64,000 bases of DNA from Ptiloglossa arizonensis. Its lineage: Eukaryota > Arthropoda > Insecta > Hymenoptera > Colletidae. The position numbers and the translations under genes were made by a program. Positions 24,240-37,884 of this stretch are shown here, piece by piece. How positions within the stretch are numbered: position 1 is the stretch's first letter; every line of letters begins with the position of its first letter. Below the pieces are notes generated by a model. The model made no database searches and was not told the origin of the DNA. It saw only the letters and a program-made list of their open reading frames with translations. The DNA lies in the NCBI RefSeq assembly GCF_051014685.1, contig NW_027478787.1:124001-188000 (forward strand), read 5' to 3'.

Positions 24240-27200
24240 AATAAACCGAGAAACGGAGAAAGAAATGGAGAAACGAACAAAGAAACGGAGAAACGAAGAA
24301 AGAAATGGAGAAACGAAGAAAGATACGGAGAACCGAATAAATAAATGGAGAAACGAAGAAATAAACGGAGAAACGAACAAAGAAACGGAGAAACGAAGAG
24401 AGAAACGGAGAAACGAAGAAAGAAGCGGAGAAACGATCAAAGAAACGGAGAAACGAACAAAGAATCGGAGAAACGAAGAAAGAAGCGGAGAAACGCAGAA
24501 ATAAATGGAGAAACGAAGAAATAAACGGAGAAACGAAGAATGAATCGGAGAATCGAAGAAAGAAACGGAGTAACGAAGAAAGAAACGGAGAAACGAAGAA
24601 AGAAACGGAGAAACGAAGAAAGAAATGGAGAACCGAAGAAAGATACGGAGAAACGAAGAAATAAATGGAGAAACGAAGAAATAAATGGAGAAACGAAGAA
24701 ATAAACGGAGAAACGAAGAAATAAATGGAGAAACGAAGAAATAAACGGAGAAACGAACAAAGAAACGGAGAAACGAAGAGAGAAACGGAGAAACGAAGAA
24801 AGAAACGGAGAAACGAAGAAAGAAACGGAGAAACGATCAAAGAGACGGAGAAACGAACAAAGAATCGGAGAAACGAAGAAAGAAGCGGAGAAACGCAGAA
24901 ATAAATGGAGAAACGAAGAAATAAACGGAGAAACGAAGAATGGAACGGAGAAACGAAGAAAGAAACGGAGTAACGAAGAAAGAAACGGAGAAACGAAGAA
25001 AGAAACGGAGAAACGAAGAAAGATACGGAGAAACGAAGAAATAAATGGAGAAACGGAGAAATAAATGGAGAAACGAAGAAATAAACCGAGAAACGGAGAA
25101 AGAAGTGGAGAAACGAACAAAGAAACGGAGAAACGAAGAAAGAAATGGAGAAACGAAGAAAGATACGGAGAACCGAATAAATAAACGGAGAAACGAAGAA
25201 ATAAACGGAGAAACGAACAAAGAAACGGAGAAACGGAGAAATAAATGGAGAAACGAAGAAATAAACGGAGAAACGAACAAGGAAACAGAGATACGAAGAA
25301 AGAAACGGAGAAACGAAGAAAGAAACGGAGAAACGAACAAAGAAACGGAGAAACGAACAAAGAAACGGAGAAACGAACAAAGAAACGGAGAAACGGAGAA
25401 ATAAATGGAGAAACGAAGAAAGAAACGGAGAAACGAAGGAAGAAACGGAGAAACGAAGAAAGAAACGGAGAAACGAAGAAAGATACGGAGAAACGAAGAA
25501 ATAAATGGAGAAACGGAGAAATAAATGGAGAAACGAAGAAATAAACCGAGAAACGGAGAAAGAAGTGGAGAAACGAACAAAGAAACGGAGAAACGAAGAA
25601 AGAAATGGAGAAACGAAGAAAGATACGGAGAACCGAATAAATAAATGGAGAAACGAAGAAATAAACGGAGAAACGAACAAAGAAACGGAGAAACGAACAA
25701 AGAAACGGAGAAACGGAGAAATAAATGGAGAAACGAACAAAGAAACGGAGAAACGGAGAAATAAATGGAGAAACGAAGAAATAAACGGAGAAACGAACAA
25801 GGAAACGGAAATTCGAAGAAAGAAACGGAGAAACGAAGAAAGAAACGGAGAAACGAACAAAGAAACGGAGAAACGAACAAAGAAACGGAGAAACGAACAA
25901 AGAAACGGAGAAACGGAGAAATAAATGGAGAAACGAAGAAATAAACGGAGAAACGAACAAGGAAACAGAGATTCGAAGAAAGAAACGGAGAAACGAAGAA
26001 AGAAACGGAGAAACGAAGAAAGAAACGGAGAAACGATCAAAGAAACGGAGAAACGAACAAAGAATCGGAGAAACGAAGAAAGAAGCGGAGAAACGCAGAA
26101 ATAAATGGAGAAACGAAGAAAGATACGGAGAAACGAAGAAATAAATGGAGAAACGGAGAAATAAATGGAGAAACGAAGAAATAAACCGAGAAACGGAGAA
26201 AGAAGTGGAGAAACGAACAAAGAAACGGAGAAACGAAGAAAGAAATGGAGAAACGAAGAAAGATACGGAGAACCGAATAAATAAATGGAGAAACGAAGAA
26301 ATAAACGGAGAAACGAACAAAGAAACGGAGAAACGAACAAAGAAACGGAGAAACGGAGAAATAAATGGAGAAACGAAGAAATAAACGGAGAAACGAACAA
26401 GGAAACAGAGATTCGAAGAAAGAAACGGAGAAACGAAGAAAGAAACGGAGAAACGAAGAAAGAAACGGAGAAACGATCAAAGAAACGGAGAAACGAACAA
26501 AGAATCGGAGAAACGAAGAAAGAAGCGGAGAAACGCAGAAATAAATGGAGAAACGAAGAAATAAACGGAGAAACGAAGAATTAATCGGAGAAACGAAGAA
26601 AGAAACGGAGAAACGGAGAAATAAATGGAGAAACGAAGAAATAAACGGAGAAACGAACAAGGAAACAGAGATACGAAGAAAGAAACGGAGAAACGAAGAA
26701 AGAAACGGAGAAACGAACAAAGAAACGGAGAAACGAACAAAGAAACGGAGAAACGAACAAAGAAACGGAGAAACGGAGAAATAAATGGAGAAACGAAGAA
26801 ATAAACGGAGAAACGAACAAGGAAACGGAAATTCGAAGAAAGAAACGGAGAAACGAAGAAAGAAACGGAGAAACGAAGAAAGAAACGGAGATACGAAGAA
26901 AGAAACGGAGAAACGAAGGAAGAAACGGAGAAACGAAGAAAGAAACGGAGAAACGAAGAAAGATACGGAGAAACGAAGAAATAAATGGAGAAACGGAGAA
27001 ACAAATGGAGAAACGAAGAAATAAACCGAGAAACGGAGAAAGAAGTGGAGAAACGAACAAAGAAACGGAGAAACGAAGAAAGAAATGGAGAAACGAAGAA
27101 AGATACGGAGAACCGAATAAATAAATGGAGAAACGAAGAAATAAACGGAGAAACGAACAAAGAAACGGAGAAACGAACAAAGAAACGGAGAAACGGAGAA

Positions 27201-27620
27201 ATAAATGGAGAAACGAAGAAATAAACGGAGAAACGAACAAGGAAACAGAGATTCGAAGAAAGAAACGGAGAAACGAAGAAAGAAACGGAGAAACGAAGAA
27301 AGAAACGGAGAAACGATCAAAGAAACGGAGAAACGAACAAAGAATCGGAGAAACGAAGAAAGAAGCGGAGAAACGCAGAAATAAATGGAGAAACGAAGAA
27401 ATAAACGGAGAAACGAAGAATGAATCGGAGAAACGAAGAAAGAAACGGAGTAACGAAGAAAGAAACGGAGAAACGAAGAAAGAAACGGAGAAACGAAGAA
27501 AGAAATGGAGAACCGAAGAAAGATACGGAGAAACGAAGAAATAAATGGAGAAACGAAGAAATAAATGGAGAAACGAAGAAATAAACGGAGAACCGAATAA
27601 ATAAATGGAGAAACGAAGAA
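24240..27620 (+). repeat. aagtgg / ccgaataaataa higher-order domain
   Basis: A cassette containing gaagtggag followed about 70 bp later by ccgaataaataa recurs at about 25,103, 25,563, 26,183 and 27,023. The offsets between neighbouring cassettes are 460, then about 620-640, then 840 bp. About 500 bp from 26,111 match 26,951 onward at exactly 840 bp (42 monomers). GATC-tagged monomers lie at about 24,435, 24,835, 26,035, 26,475 and 27,315. Unequal spacing with near-identical cassettes suggests repeated local exchange rather than one fixed period. Confidence 0.75.
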
Positions 27621-28189
27621 ATAAACGGAGAAACGAACAAAGAAACGGAGAAACGAACAAAGAAACGGAGAAACGGAGAAATAAATGGAGAAACGAAGAA
27701 ATAAACGGAGAAACGAACAAGGAAACAGAGATTCGAAGAAAGAAACGGAGAAACGAAGAAAGAAACGGAGAAACGAACAAAGAAACGGAGAAACGAACAA
27801 AGAAACGGAGAAACGAACAAAGAAACGGAGAAACGGAGAAATAAATGGAGAAACGAAGAAATAAACGGAGAAACGAACAAGGAAACGGAGATTCGAAGAA
27901 AGAAACGGAGAAACGAAGAAAGAAACGGAGAAACGAAGAAAGAAACGGAGATACGAAGAAAGAAACGGAGAAACGAAGGAAGAAACGGAGAACGAGAAGA
28001 AAGAAACGGAGAAACGAAGAAAGAAACGGAGAAACGAAGAAAGAAACGGAGAAACGAAGAAACTAATGGAGAAACGAAGAAAGAAACGGAGAAACGAACA
28101 AAGAAACGGAGAAACGAACAAAGAAACGGAGAAACGAACAAAGAAACGGAGAAACGAACAAAGAAACGGAGAAACGGAGAAATAAATGG

Positions 28190-28960
28190 AGAAACGAAGA
28201 AGTAAACGGAGAAACGAACAAGGAAACGGTGATTCGAAGAAAGAAACGGAGAAAGGATGAAAGAAACGGAGAAACGAAGAAAGAAACGGAGATACGAAGA
28301 AAGAAACGGAGAAACGAAGGAAGAAACGGAGAAACGAAGAAAGAAACGGAGAAACGAAGAAAGAAACGGAGAAACGAAGAAAGAAACGGAGAAACGAAGA
28401 AACTAACGGAGAAACGAAGAAAGAAACGGAAAAACGAAGAAAGATACGGAGAAACGAAGAAAGAAACGGAGTAACTAAGAAAGAAACGTAGAAACGGAGA
28501 AATAAATGGAGAAACGAAGAAATAAACGGAGAAACGAACAAGGAAACAGAGATTCGAAGAAAGAAACGGAGAAACGAAGAAAGAAACGGAGAAACGAAGA
28601 AGTAAACGGAGATACGAAGAAAGAAACGGTGCATCGAAGGAAGAATCGGAGAAACGAAGAAAGAAACGGAGAAACGAAGAAAGAAACGGAGAAAAGAAGA
28701 AAGAAACGGAGATACGATTAAAGAAACGGAGTAACGAAGAAAGAATCGGAGAAACGGAGAAATAAATGGAGAAACGAAGAAATAAACGGAGAAACGAACA
28801 AAGAAACGGAGAAACGAAGAGAGAAATGGAGAAACGAAGAAAGAAACGGAGTAACGAAGAAAGAAACGAAGAAACGAAGAAAGAAATGGAGAAACGAAGA
28901 AATAAACGGCGAAACGAACAAAGAAACGGAGAAACGAAGAGAGAAACGGAGAAACGAAGG
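28190..28960 (+). repeat. Block R1, copy 2 (partner at 18,690-19,655)
   Basis: This shortened partner of 18,690-19,655 has about 200 bp deleted near 28,500. It carries one private change, gagtaactaag, where copy 1 has gagtaacgaag. Confidence 0.8.
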
Positions 28961-30955
28961 AAGAAACGGAGAAACGAAGAAAGAAACGGAGAAACGAAGA
29001 AAGAAACGGAGAAACGAAGAAAGAAACGGAGAAACGAAGAAACTAACGGAGAAACGAAGAAAGAAACGGAGAAACGAAGAAAGAAACGGAGAAACGGAGA
29101 AATAAATGGAGAAACGAAAAAATAAACGGAGAAGCGAAGAGAGAAACGGAGAAACGAAGAAAGAAACGGAGAAACGGTAGAAAGAAACGGAGATACGAAG
29201 AAAGAAACGGAGAAACGAAGGAAGAAACGGAGAAACGAAGAAAGAAACGGAGAAACGAAGAAAGAAACGGAGAAACGAAGAAAGAAACGGAGAAACGAAG
29301 AAACTAACGGAGAAACGAAGAAAGAAACGGGAGAAACGAAGAAAGAAACGGAGAAACGGAGAAATAAATGGAGAAACGAAAAAATAAACGGAGAAGCGAA
29401 CCAGGAAACGGAGAAACGAAGAAAGAAACGGAGAATCGGAGAAATAAATGGAGAAAAAAAGATATAAACCGAGAATCGGAGAAAGAAACGGAGAAGCGAA
29501 CAAAGAAATGGAGAAACGAAGAAAGAAACGGAGAAACGAACAAAGAAACGAAGAAACGAAGAAAGAAATGGAGAAACGAAGAAAGATACGGAGAAACGAA
29601 GAAATAAATGGAGAAACGAAGAAATAAACGGAGAAACGAACAAAGAAACGGAGAAACGAAGAGAGAAACGGAGAAACGAAGAAAGAAACGGAGAAACGAT
29701 CAAAGAAACGGAGAAACGAACAAAGAATCGGAGAAACGAAGAACGAAGCGGAGAAACGGAGAATTAAATGGAGAAACGAAGAAATAAACGGAGAAACGAA
29801 GAATGAAACGGAGAAACGAAGAAAGAAACGGAGTAACGAAGAAAGAAACGGAGAAACGAAGAAATAAATGGAGAAACGAAGAAATAAACGGAGAAACGAA
29901 GAAAGAAACGGAGAAACGAAAAAAGAAACGGAGAAACGAAGAAAGAAATGGAGAAACGAAGAAAGATACGGAGAAATGAAGAAAGAAACGGAGAAACGAA
30001 GATAGAAACGGAGAAACGAAGAAAGAGACGGAGAAAAGATGAAAGAAACGGAGAAACGAAGAAAGAAACGGAGTAACGAAGAAAGAAACGGAGAAACGAA
30101 GAAATAAATGGAGAAACGAAGAAATAAACGGAGAAACGAAGAAAGAAACGGAGAAACGAACAAAGAAACGGAGAAACGAACAAAGAAACGGAGAAACGAA
30201 CAAAGAAACGGAAAAAAGAAGAAAGAATCGGAGAAATAAATGGAGAAACGATGAAATAGACCGAGAAACGGAGAAAGAAACGGAGAAACGAACAAAGAAA
30301 CGGAGAAACGAAGAAACAAACGGGGAAAAGAACAAAGAAACGGAGAAACGAACAAAGAAACGGAGAAACGAACAAAGAAACGGAGAAACGAAGAAAGAAA
30401 CGCAGAAACGAAGAAAGAAACGGGGATACGAAGAAAGAAACGGAGAAACGAAGGAAGAAACGAAGAAAGAAACGGAGAATCGGAGAAATAAATGGAGAAA
30501 CGAAGGAAGAAACCGAGAAACGGAGAAATGGAGAAACGATGAAACGAAGGAAGAAACGGAGAAACGAACAAAGAAACGGAGAAACGAACAAATAAACGGA
30601 GAAACGAACAAAGAAACGGAGAAACGGAGAAATAAATGGAGAAACGAAGAAATAAACGGAGAAACGAACATGGAAACGGAGATTCGAAGAAAGAAACGGA
30701 GAAACGAAGAAAGAAACGGAGAAACGAAGGAAGAAACGGAGAAACGAAGAAAGAAACGGAGAAACGAAGAAAGAAACGGAGATACGAAGAAAGAAACGGA
30801 GAAACGAAGAAAGAAACGGAGAAACGAAGAAAGAAACGGAGAAACGGAGAAATAAATGGAGAAACGAAGAAAAAAACGGAGAAACGAACAAAGAAACGGA
30901 GAAACGGACAAAGAAACGGAGAATCGAAGAAAGAAACGGAGAAACGAAGAAAGAA
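28961..30955 (+). repeat. Mosaic array between duplicated blocks
   Basis: Contains one cgtagaaa-like irregularity, acggtagaaag near 29,175, shared with 23,852. A one-base insertion reads acgggagaaacg near 29,330. A gaaccagg monomer (29,399) is shared with 24,076. Gatcaaag lies at about 29,698. No tandem period longer than the monomer was evident, and no gene. Confidence 0.7.
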
Positions 30956-31367
30956 ACGGAGAAATGAAGAAAGAAACGGAGAAACGAAGATAGAAACGGA
31001 GAAACGAAGAAAGAGACGGAGAAAAGATGAAAGAAACGGAGAAACGAAGAAAGAAACGGAGAAATAAATGGAGAAACAAAGATATAAACGGAGAAACGAA
31101 GAAAGAAACGGAGAAACGAAGAAACGATGAATGAAACGGAAAAAACGAAGAAAGAAACGGAGAAACGAAGAAAGAAACGGAATAACGAAGAAAGAAACGT
31201 AGAAACGGAGAAATAAATGGAGAAACGAAGAAAGAAACGAAGAAACGGAGAAATAAATGGAGAAACGAAGAAATAAACGGAGAAACGAACAAGGAAACGA
31301 AGAAACGAAGAAATAAATGGAGAAACGAAGAAATAAACGGAGAATCGAAGAAAGAAACGGAGAAACA
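30956..31367 (+). repeat. Block R2, copy 2 (partner at 21,000-21,430)
   Basis: This is the right-hand partner of 21,000-21,430, shorter by one monomer. It has gaatgaaac within the 28-bp unit where copy 1 has gaaagaaac, and one extra A in the following monomer. Confidence 0.75.
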
Positions 31368-31859
31368 AAGAAAGAAACGGAGAAACGGAGAAAGAAACGG
31401 AGAAACGAAGAAATAAACGGAGAAACGAAGAAAGAATCGGGAAACGAAGAAAGAAACGGAGAATCGGAGAAATAAATGGAGAAACGAAGAAATAGACCGA
31501 GAAACGGAGAAAGAAACGGAGAAACGAACAAAGGAACGGAGAAACGAAGAAAGAAACGGAGAAACGAACAAAGAAACGGGGAAACGAACAAAGAAACGGA
31601 GAAACGAACAAAGAAACGGAGAAACGAACAAAGAAACGGAGAAACGAAGAAAGAAACGCAGAAACGAAGAAAGAAACGGGGATACGAAGAAAGAAACGGG
31701 GATACGAAGAAAGAAACGGAGAAACGAAGGAAGAAACGAAGAAAGAAACGGAGAAACGAAGGAAGAAACGAAGAAAGAAACGGAGAAACGGAGAAATAAA
31801 TGGAGAAACGAAGAAATAAACGGAGAAACGGACCAGGAAACGGAGAAAGAAACGGAGAG

Positions 31860-33085
31860 TCGAAGAAAGAAATGGAGAAACGAAGAAAGAAACGGGGATA
31901 CGAAGAAAGAAACGGAGAAACGAAGGAAGAAACGAAGAAAGAAACGGAGAAACGAAGGAAGAAACGAAGAAAGAAACGGAGAATCGGAGAAATAAATGGA
32001 GAAACGAAGGAAGAAACCGAGAAACGGAGAAACGGAGAAACGGAGAAACGATGAAACGAAGGAAGAAACGGAGAAACGAAGAAAGAAACGGAGAAATGAA
32101 GAAAGAAACGAAGAAACGAAGAAAGAAACGGAGAAACGAAGAAAGAAACGGAGAAACGAAGAAAGAAACGGAGATACGATGAAAGAAACGGAGTAATGAA
32201 GAAAGAATCGGAGAAACGGAGAAATAAATGGAGAAACGAAGAAATAAACGGAGAAACGAAGAATGAAACGGAGAAACGAAGAAAGAAATGGAGAAACGAA
32301 GAAAGGAACGGAGTAACGAAGAAAGAAACGAAGAAACGAAGTAAGAAACGGAGAGTCGGAGAAATAAATGGAGAAACAAAGAAATAAACCGAGAATCGGA
32401 GAAAGAAACGGAGAAGCGAACAAAGAAACGGAGAAACGAAGAAAGAAACGGAGAAACGAACAAAGAAACGGAGAAACGAAGAAAGAAATGGAGAAACGAA
32501 GAAATAAACGGAGAAACGAACAAAGAAACGGAGAAACGCAGAGAGAAACGGAGAAACGAAGAAAGAAACGGAGAAACGATCAAAGAAACGGAGAAACGAA
32601 CAAAGAATCGGAGAAACGAAGAAAGAAGCGGAGAAACGCAGAAATAAATGGAGAAACGAAGAAATAAACGGAGAAACGAAGAAGGAAACGGAGAAACGAA
32701 GAAAGAAACGGAGTAACGAAGAAAGAAACGGAGAAACGAAGACAGAAACGGAGAAACGAAGAAAGATACGGAGAAACGAAGAAATAAATGGCGAAACGAA
32801 GAAATAAACGGGGAAACGAAAAAAGAAACGGAGAAACGAACAAAGAAACGGAGAAACGAAGAGAGAAACGGAGAAACGAAGAAAGAAACGGAGAAACGAA
32901 GAAAGAAACGGAGAAACGATCAAAGAAACGGAGAAACGAACAAAGAATCGGAGAAACGAAGAAAGAAGCGGAGAAACGCAGAAATAAATGGAGAAACGAA
33001 GAAATAAACGGAGAAACGAAGAATGAAACAGAGAAACGAAGAAAGAAACGGAGTCACGAAGAAAGAAACGGAGAAACGAAGAAAG
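31860..33085 (+). repeat. Block R3, copy 1 (partner at 35,930-37,146)
   Basis: About 1.2 kb match 35,930-37,146. The offset is 4,069 bp left of about 32,040 and 4,061 bp right of it, because copy 1 has one more acggagaa 8-mer. Shared rare words: gaagtaagaaac, gagagtcgg, acgcagagag, gaagacagaaac, acggggaaacgaaaaaag, gagtcacg. Confidence 0.85.
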
Positions 33086-33480
33086 AAACGGAGAAACGAA
33101 GAAAGATACGGAGAAACGAAGAAATAAATGGAGAAACGAAGAAATAAACGGAGAAGCGAACAAAGAAACGGAGAAACGAACAAAGAAACGGAGAAACGAA
33201 CAAAGAAACGGAGAAACGGAGAAATAAATGGAGAAACGAAGAAATAAACCGAGAAACGGAGAAAGAAACGGAGAAACGAACAAAGAAACGGAGAAACGGA
33301 GAAAGAAATGGAGAAACGAAGAAAGATACGGAGAAACGAAGAAAAAATGGAGAAACGAAGAAATAACGAGAAACGAACAAAGAAACGGAGAAACGAAGAG
33401 AGAAACGGAGAGACGAAGAAAGAAACGGAGAAACGATCAAAGAAACGGAGAAACGAACAAAGAAACGGAGAAACGAAGAA
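33086..33480 (+). repeat. Array segment with two small deletions
   Basis: This segment matches about 37,886-38,280 at an offset near 4,800 bp. Relative to that copy it has lost bases at about 33,343 (gaagaaaaaatgg) and about 33,366 (gaaataacgag). It is thus a visibly damaged copy of a cassette that is intact elsewhere. Confidence 0.75.
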
Positions 33481-34139
33481 TGAAACGGAGAAACGAAGAA
33501 AGAAACGGAGTAACGAAGAATGAAACGGAGAAACGAAGAAAGAAACGGAGAAACGAAGAAAGATACGGCGAAACGAAGAAATAAATGGAGAAACGAAGAA
33601 ATAAACGGAGAAACGAACAAAGATACGGAGAAACGAACAAAGAAACGGAGAAACGAACAAAGAAACGGAGACACGAACAAAGAAACGGAGAAACGGAGAA
33701 ATGAATGGAGAAACGAAGAAATAAACGGAGAAACGAAGAATGAAACGGAGAAACGAAGAAAGAAACGGAGTAACGAAGAAAAAAACGGAGAAACGAAGAA
33801 AGAAACGGAGAAACGAAGAAAGATACGGAGAAACGAAGAAATAAAAGGAGAAACGAAGAAATAAACGGAGAAACGAACAAAGAAACGGAGAAACGAACAA
33901 AGAAACGGGGAAACGAACAAAGAAACGGAGAAACGGAGAAATAAATGGAGAAACGAAGAAATAAACCGAGAAACGGAGAAAGAAACGGAGAAACGAACAA
34001 AGAAACGGAGAAACGAAGAATGAAATAGAGAAACGAAGAAAGATACGGAGAAACGAAGAAAGATACGGAGAAACGAAGAAATAAATGGAGAAACGAAGAA
34101 ATAAACGGAGAAACGAACAAAGAAACGGAGAAACGAAGA
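33481..34139 (+). repeat. 1,080-bp repeat, copy 1
   Basis: About 659 bp match 34,561-35,219 at exactly 1,080 bp (54 monomers). Diagnostic shared words are gaacaaagatacgg, gaagaaaaaaac, aaataaaagg and tgaaatagag. The last two are rare elsewhere. Confidence 0.85.
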
Positions 34140-34560
34140 ATGAAATAGAGAAACGAAGAAAGATACGGAGAAACGAAGAAATAAATGGAGAAACGAAGAA
34201 ATAAACGGAGAAGCGAACAAAGAAACGGAGAAACGAACAAAGAAACGGAGAAACGAACAAAGAAACGGAGAAACGGAGAAATAAATGGAGAAACGAAGAA
34301 ATAAACCGAGAAACGGAGAAAGAAACGGAGAAACGAACAAAGAAACGGAGAAACGGAGAAAGAAATGGAGAAACGAAGAAAGATACGGAGAAACGAAGAA
34401 ATAAATGGAGAAACGAAGAAATAAACGGAGAAACGAACAAAGAAACGGAGAAACGAAGAGAGAAACGGAGAAACGAAGAAAGAAACGGAGAAACGATCAA
34501 AGAAACGGAGAAACGAACAAAGAAACGGAGAAACGAACAAAGAAACGGAGAAACGAAGAA

Positions 34561-35219
34561 TGAAACGGAGAAACGAAGAAAGATACGGAGTAACGAAGAA
34601 TGAAACGGAGAAACGAAGAAAGAAACGGAGAAACGAAGGAAGATACGGAGAAACGAAGAAATAAATGGAGAAACGAAGAAATAAACGGAGAAACGAACAA
34701 AGATACGGAGAAACGAACAAAGAAACGGAGAAACGAACAAAGAAACGGAGAAACGAACAAAGAAACGGAGAAACGGAGAAATAAATGGAGAAACGAAGAA
34801 ATAAACGGAGAAACGAAGAATGAAACGGAGAAACGAAGAAAGAAACGGAGTAACGAAGAAAAAAACGGAGAAACGAAGAAAGAAACGGAGAAACGAAGAA
34901 AGATACGGAGAAACGAAGAAATAAAAGGAGAAACGAAGAAATAAACGGAGAAACGAACAAAGAAACGGAGAAACGAACAAAGAAACGGAGAAACGAACAA
35001 AGAAACGGAGAAACGGAGAAATAAATGGAGAAACGAAGAAATAAACCGAGAAACGGAGAAAGAAACGGAGAAACGAACAAAGAAACGGAGAAACGAAGAA
35101 TGAAATAGAGAAACGAAGAAAGATACGGAGAAACGAAGAAAGATACGGAGAAACGAAGAAATAAATGGAGAAACGAAGAAATAAACGGAGAAACGAACAA
35201 AGAAACGGAGAAACGAACA
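34561..35219 (+). repeat. 1,080-bp repeat, copy 2
   Basis: This is the second copy of 33,481-34,139. The sequence between the copies (34,140-34,560) holds a further GATC-tagged cassette at about 34,494. The left half of this copy is matched again near 38,305-38,690 at an offset of 3,744 bp. Confidence 0.85.
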
Positions 35220-35929
35220 AAGAAACGGAGAAACGAACAAAGAAACGGAGAAACGGAGAAATAAATGGAGAAACGAAGAAATAAACCGAGAAACGGAGAA
35301 ACGAACAAAGAAACGGAGAAACGAAGAATGAAATGGAGAAACGAAGAAAGATACGGAGAAACGAAGAAATAAATGGAGAAACGAAGAAATAAACGGAGAA
35401 ACGAACAAAGAAACGGAGAAACGAAGAGAGAAACGGAGAAACGAAGAAAGAAACGTAGAAACGGAGAAATAAATGGAGAAAGGAAGAAAGAAACGGAGAA
35501 ACGATCAAAGAAACGGAGAAACGAACAAAGAATCGGAGAAACGAAGAAAGAAGCGGAGAAACGCAGAAATAAATGGAGAAACGAAGAAATAAACGGAGAA
35601 ACGAAGAATGAAACAGAGAAACGAAGAAAGATACGGAGAAACGATGAAAGAAACGGAGTAATGAAGAAAGAATCGGAGAAACGGAGAAATAAATGGAGAA
35701 ACGAAGAAATAAACGGAGAAACGAAGAATGAAACGGAGAAACGAAGAAAGAAACGGAGTAACGAAGAAAGAAACGGAGAAACGAAGACAGAAACGGAGAA
35801 ACGAAGAAAGAAACGGAGAAACGAACAAAGAAACGGAGAAACGAACAAAGAAACGGAGAAACGGAGAAATAAATGGAGAAACGAAGAAATAAACCGAGAA
35901 ACGGAGAAACGAACAAAGAAACGGAGAAA

Positions 35930-37146
35930 CGAAGAAAGAAATGGAGAAACGAAGAAAGAAACGGGGATATGAAGAAAGAAACGGAGAAACGAAGGAAGAA
36001 ACGAAGAAAGAAACGGAGAAACGAAGGAAGAAACGAAGAAAGAAACGGAGAATCGGAGAAATAAATGGAGAAACGAAGGAAGAAACCGAGAAACGGAGAA
36101 ACGGAGAAACGATGAAACGAAGGAAGAAACGGAGAAACGAAGAAAGAAACGGAGAAATGAAGAAAGAAACGAAGAAACGAAGAAAGAAACGGAGAAACGA
36201 AGAAAGAAACGGAGAAACGAAGAAAGAAACGGAGATACGATGAAAGAAACGGAGTAATGAAGAAAGAATCGGAGAAACGGAGAAATAAATGGAGAAACGA
36301 AGAAATAAACGGAGAAACGAAGAATGAAACGGAGAAACGAAGAAAGAAATGGAGAAACGAAGAAAGAAACGGAGTAACGAAGAAAGAAACGAAGAAACGA
36401 AGTAAGAAACGGAGAGTCGGAGAAATAAATGGAGAAACAAAGAAATAAACCGAGAATCGGAGAAAGAAACGGAGAAGCGAACAAAGAAACGGAGAAACGA
36501 AGAAAGAAACGGAGAAACGAACAAAGAATCGGAGAAACGAACAAAGAAATGGAGAAACGAAGAAATAAACGGAGAAACGAACAAAGAAACGGAGAAACGC
36601 AGAGAGAAACGGAGAAACGAAGAAAGAAACGGAGAAACGATCAAAGAAACGGAGAAACGAACAAAGAATCGGAGAAACGAAGAAAGAAGCGGAGAAACGC
36701 AGAAATAAATGGAGAAACGAAGAAATAAACGGAGAAACGAAGAATGAAACGGAGAAACGTAGAAAGAAACGGAGTAACGAAGAAAGAAACGGAGAAACGA
36801 AGACAGAAACGGAGAAACGAAGAAAGATACGGAGAAACGAAGAAATAAATGGAGAAACGAAGAAATAAACGGGGAAACGAAAAAAGAAACGGAGAAACGA
36901 ACAAAGAAACGGAGAAACGAAGAGAGAAACGGAGAAACGAAGAAAGAAACGGAGAAACGAAGAAAGAAACGGAGAAACGATCAAAGAAACGGAGAAACGA
37001 ACAAAGAATCGGCGAAACGAAGAAAGAAGCGGAGAAACGCAGAAATAAATGGAGAAACGAAGAAATAAACGGAGAAACGAAGAATGAAACAGAGAAACGA
37101 AGAAAGAAACGGAGTCACGAAGAAAGAAACGGAGAAGCGAAGAAAG
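35930..37146 (+). repeat. Block R3, copy 2 (partner at 31,860-33,085)
   Basis: This is the partner of 31,860-33,085. It has gatatgaag near 35,966, where copy 1 has gatacgaag, which looks like a CpG to TpG change. Its right end is the junction of the following tandem duplication. Confidence 0.85.
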
Positions 37147-37884
37147 AAACGGAGTAACGAAGAAAGAAACGAAGAAACGAAGTAAGAAACGGAGAGTCGG
37201 AGAAATAAATGGAGAAACAAAGAAATAAACCGAGAATCGGAGAAAGAAACGGAGAAGCGAACAAAGAAACGGAGAAACGAAGAAAGAAACGGAGAAACGA
37301 ACAAAGAAACGGAGAAACGAAGAAAGAAATGGAGAAACGAAGAAATAAACGGAGAAACGAACAAAGAAACGGAGAAACGCAGAGAGAAACGGAGAAACGA
37401 AGAAAGAAACGGAGAAACGATCAAAGAAGCGGAGAAACGCAGAAATAAATGGAGAAACGAAGAAATAAACGGAGAAACGAAGAATGAAACGGAGAAACGA
37501 AGAAAGAAACGGAGTAACGAAGAAAGAAACGGAGAAACGAAGACAGAAACGGAGAAACGAAGAAAGATACGGAGAAACGAAGAAATAAATGGAGAAACGA
37601 AGAAATAAACGGGGAAACGAAAAAAGAAACGGAGAAACGAACAAAGAAACGGAGAAACGAAGAGAGAAACGGAGAAACGAAGAAAGAAACGGAGAAACGA
37701 AGAAAGAAACGGAGAAACGATCAAAGAAACGGAGAAACGAACAAAGAATCGGAGAAACGAAGATAGAAGCGGAGAAACGCAGAAATAAATGGAGAAACGA
37801 AGAAATAAACGGAGAAACGAAGAATGAAACAGAGAAACGAAGAAAGAAACGGAGTCACGAAGAAAGAAACGGAGAAACGAAGAA
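36365..37884 (+). repeat. 780/740-bp tandem duplication
   Basis: About 36,365-37,144 and 37,145-37,884 are adjacent copies. The offset is 780 bp at the left and 740 bp after about 37,425. The second copy has lost exactly two monomers (40 bp) between gatcaaagaa and gcggag. Both carry gaagtaagaaac, gagagtcgg, gaagacagaaac and gagtcacg. Confidence 0.85.

Noticed and set aside
20038..26400. Other very long - strand frames: 20,038-26,400 (2,120 codons), 38,961-45,119 (2,052), 43,828-49,059 (1,743), 52,407-57,575 (1,722), 32,920-37,644 (1,574), 28,718-33,283 (1,521), 19,413-23,699 (1,428)
   Set aside because: Same compositional cause. They overlap each other in different frames, begin and end at random variant monomers, and translate to hydrophobic, arginine-containing monotony with no signal peptide, domain or conserved residue pattern.
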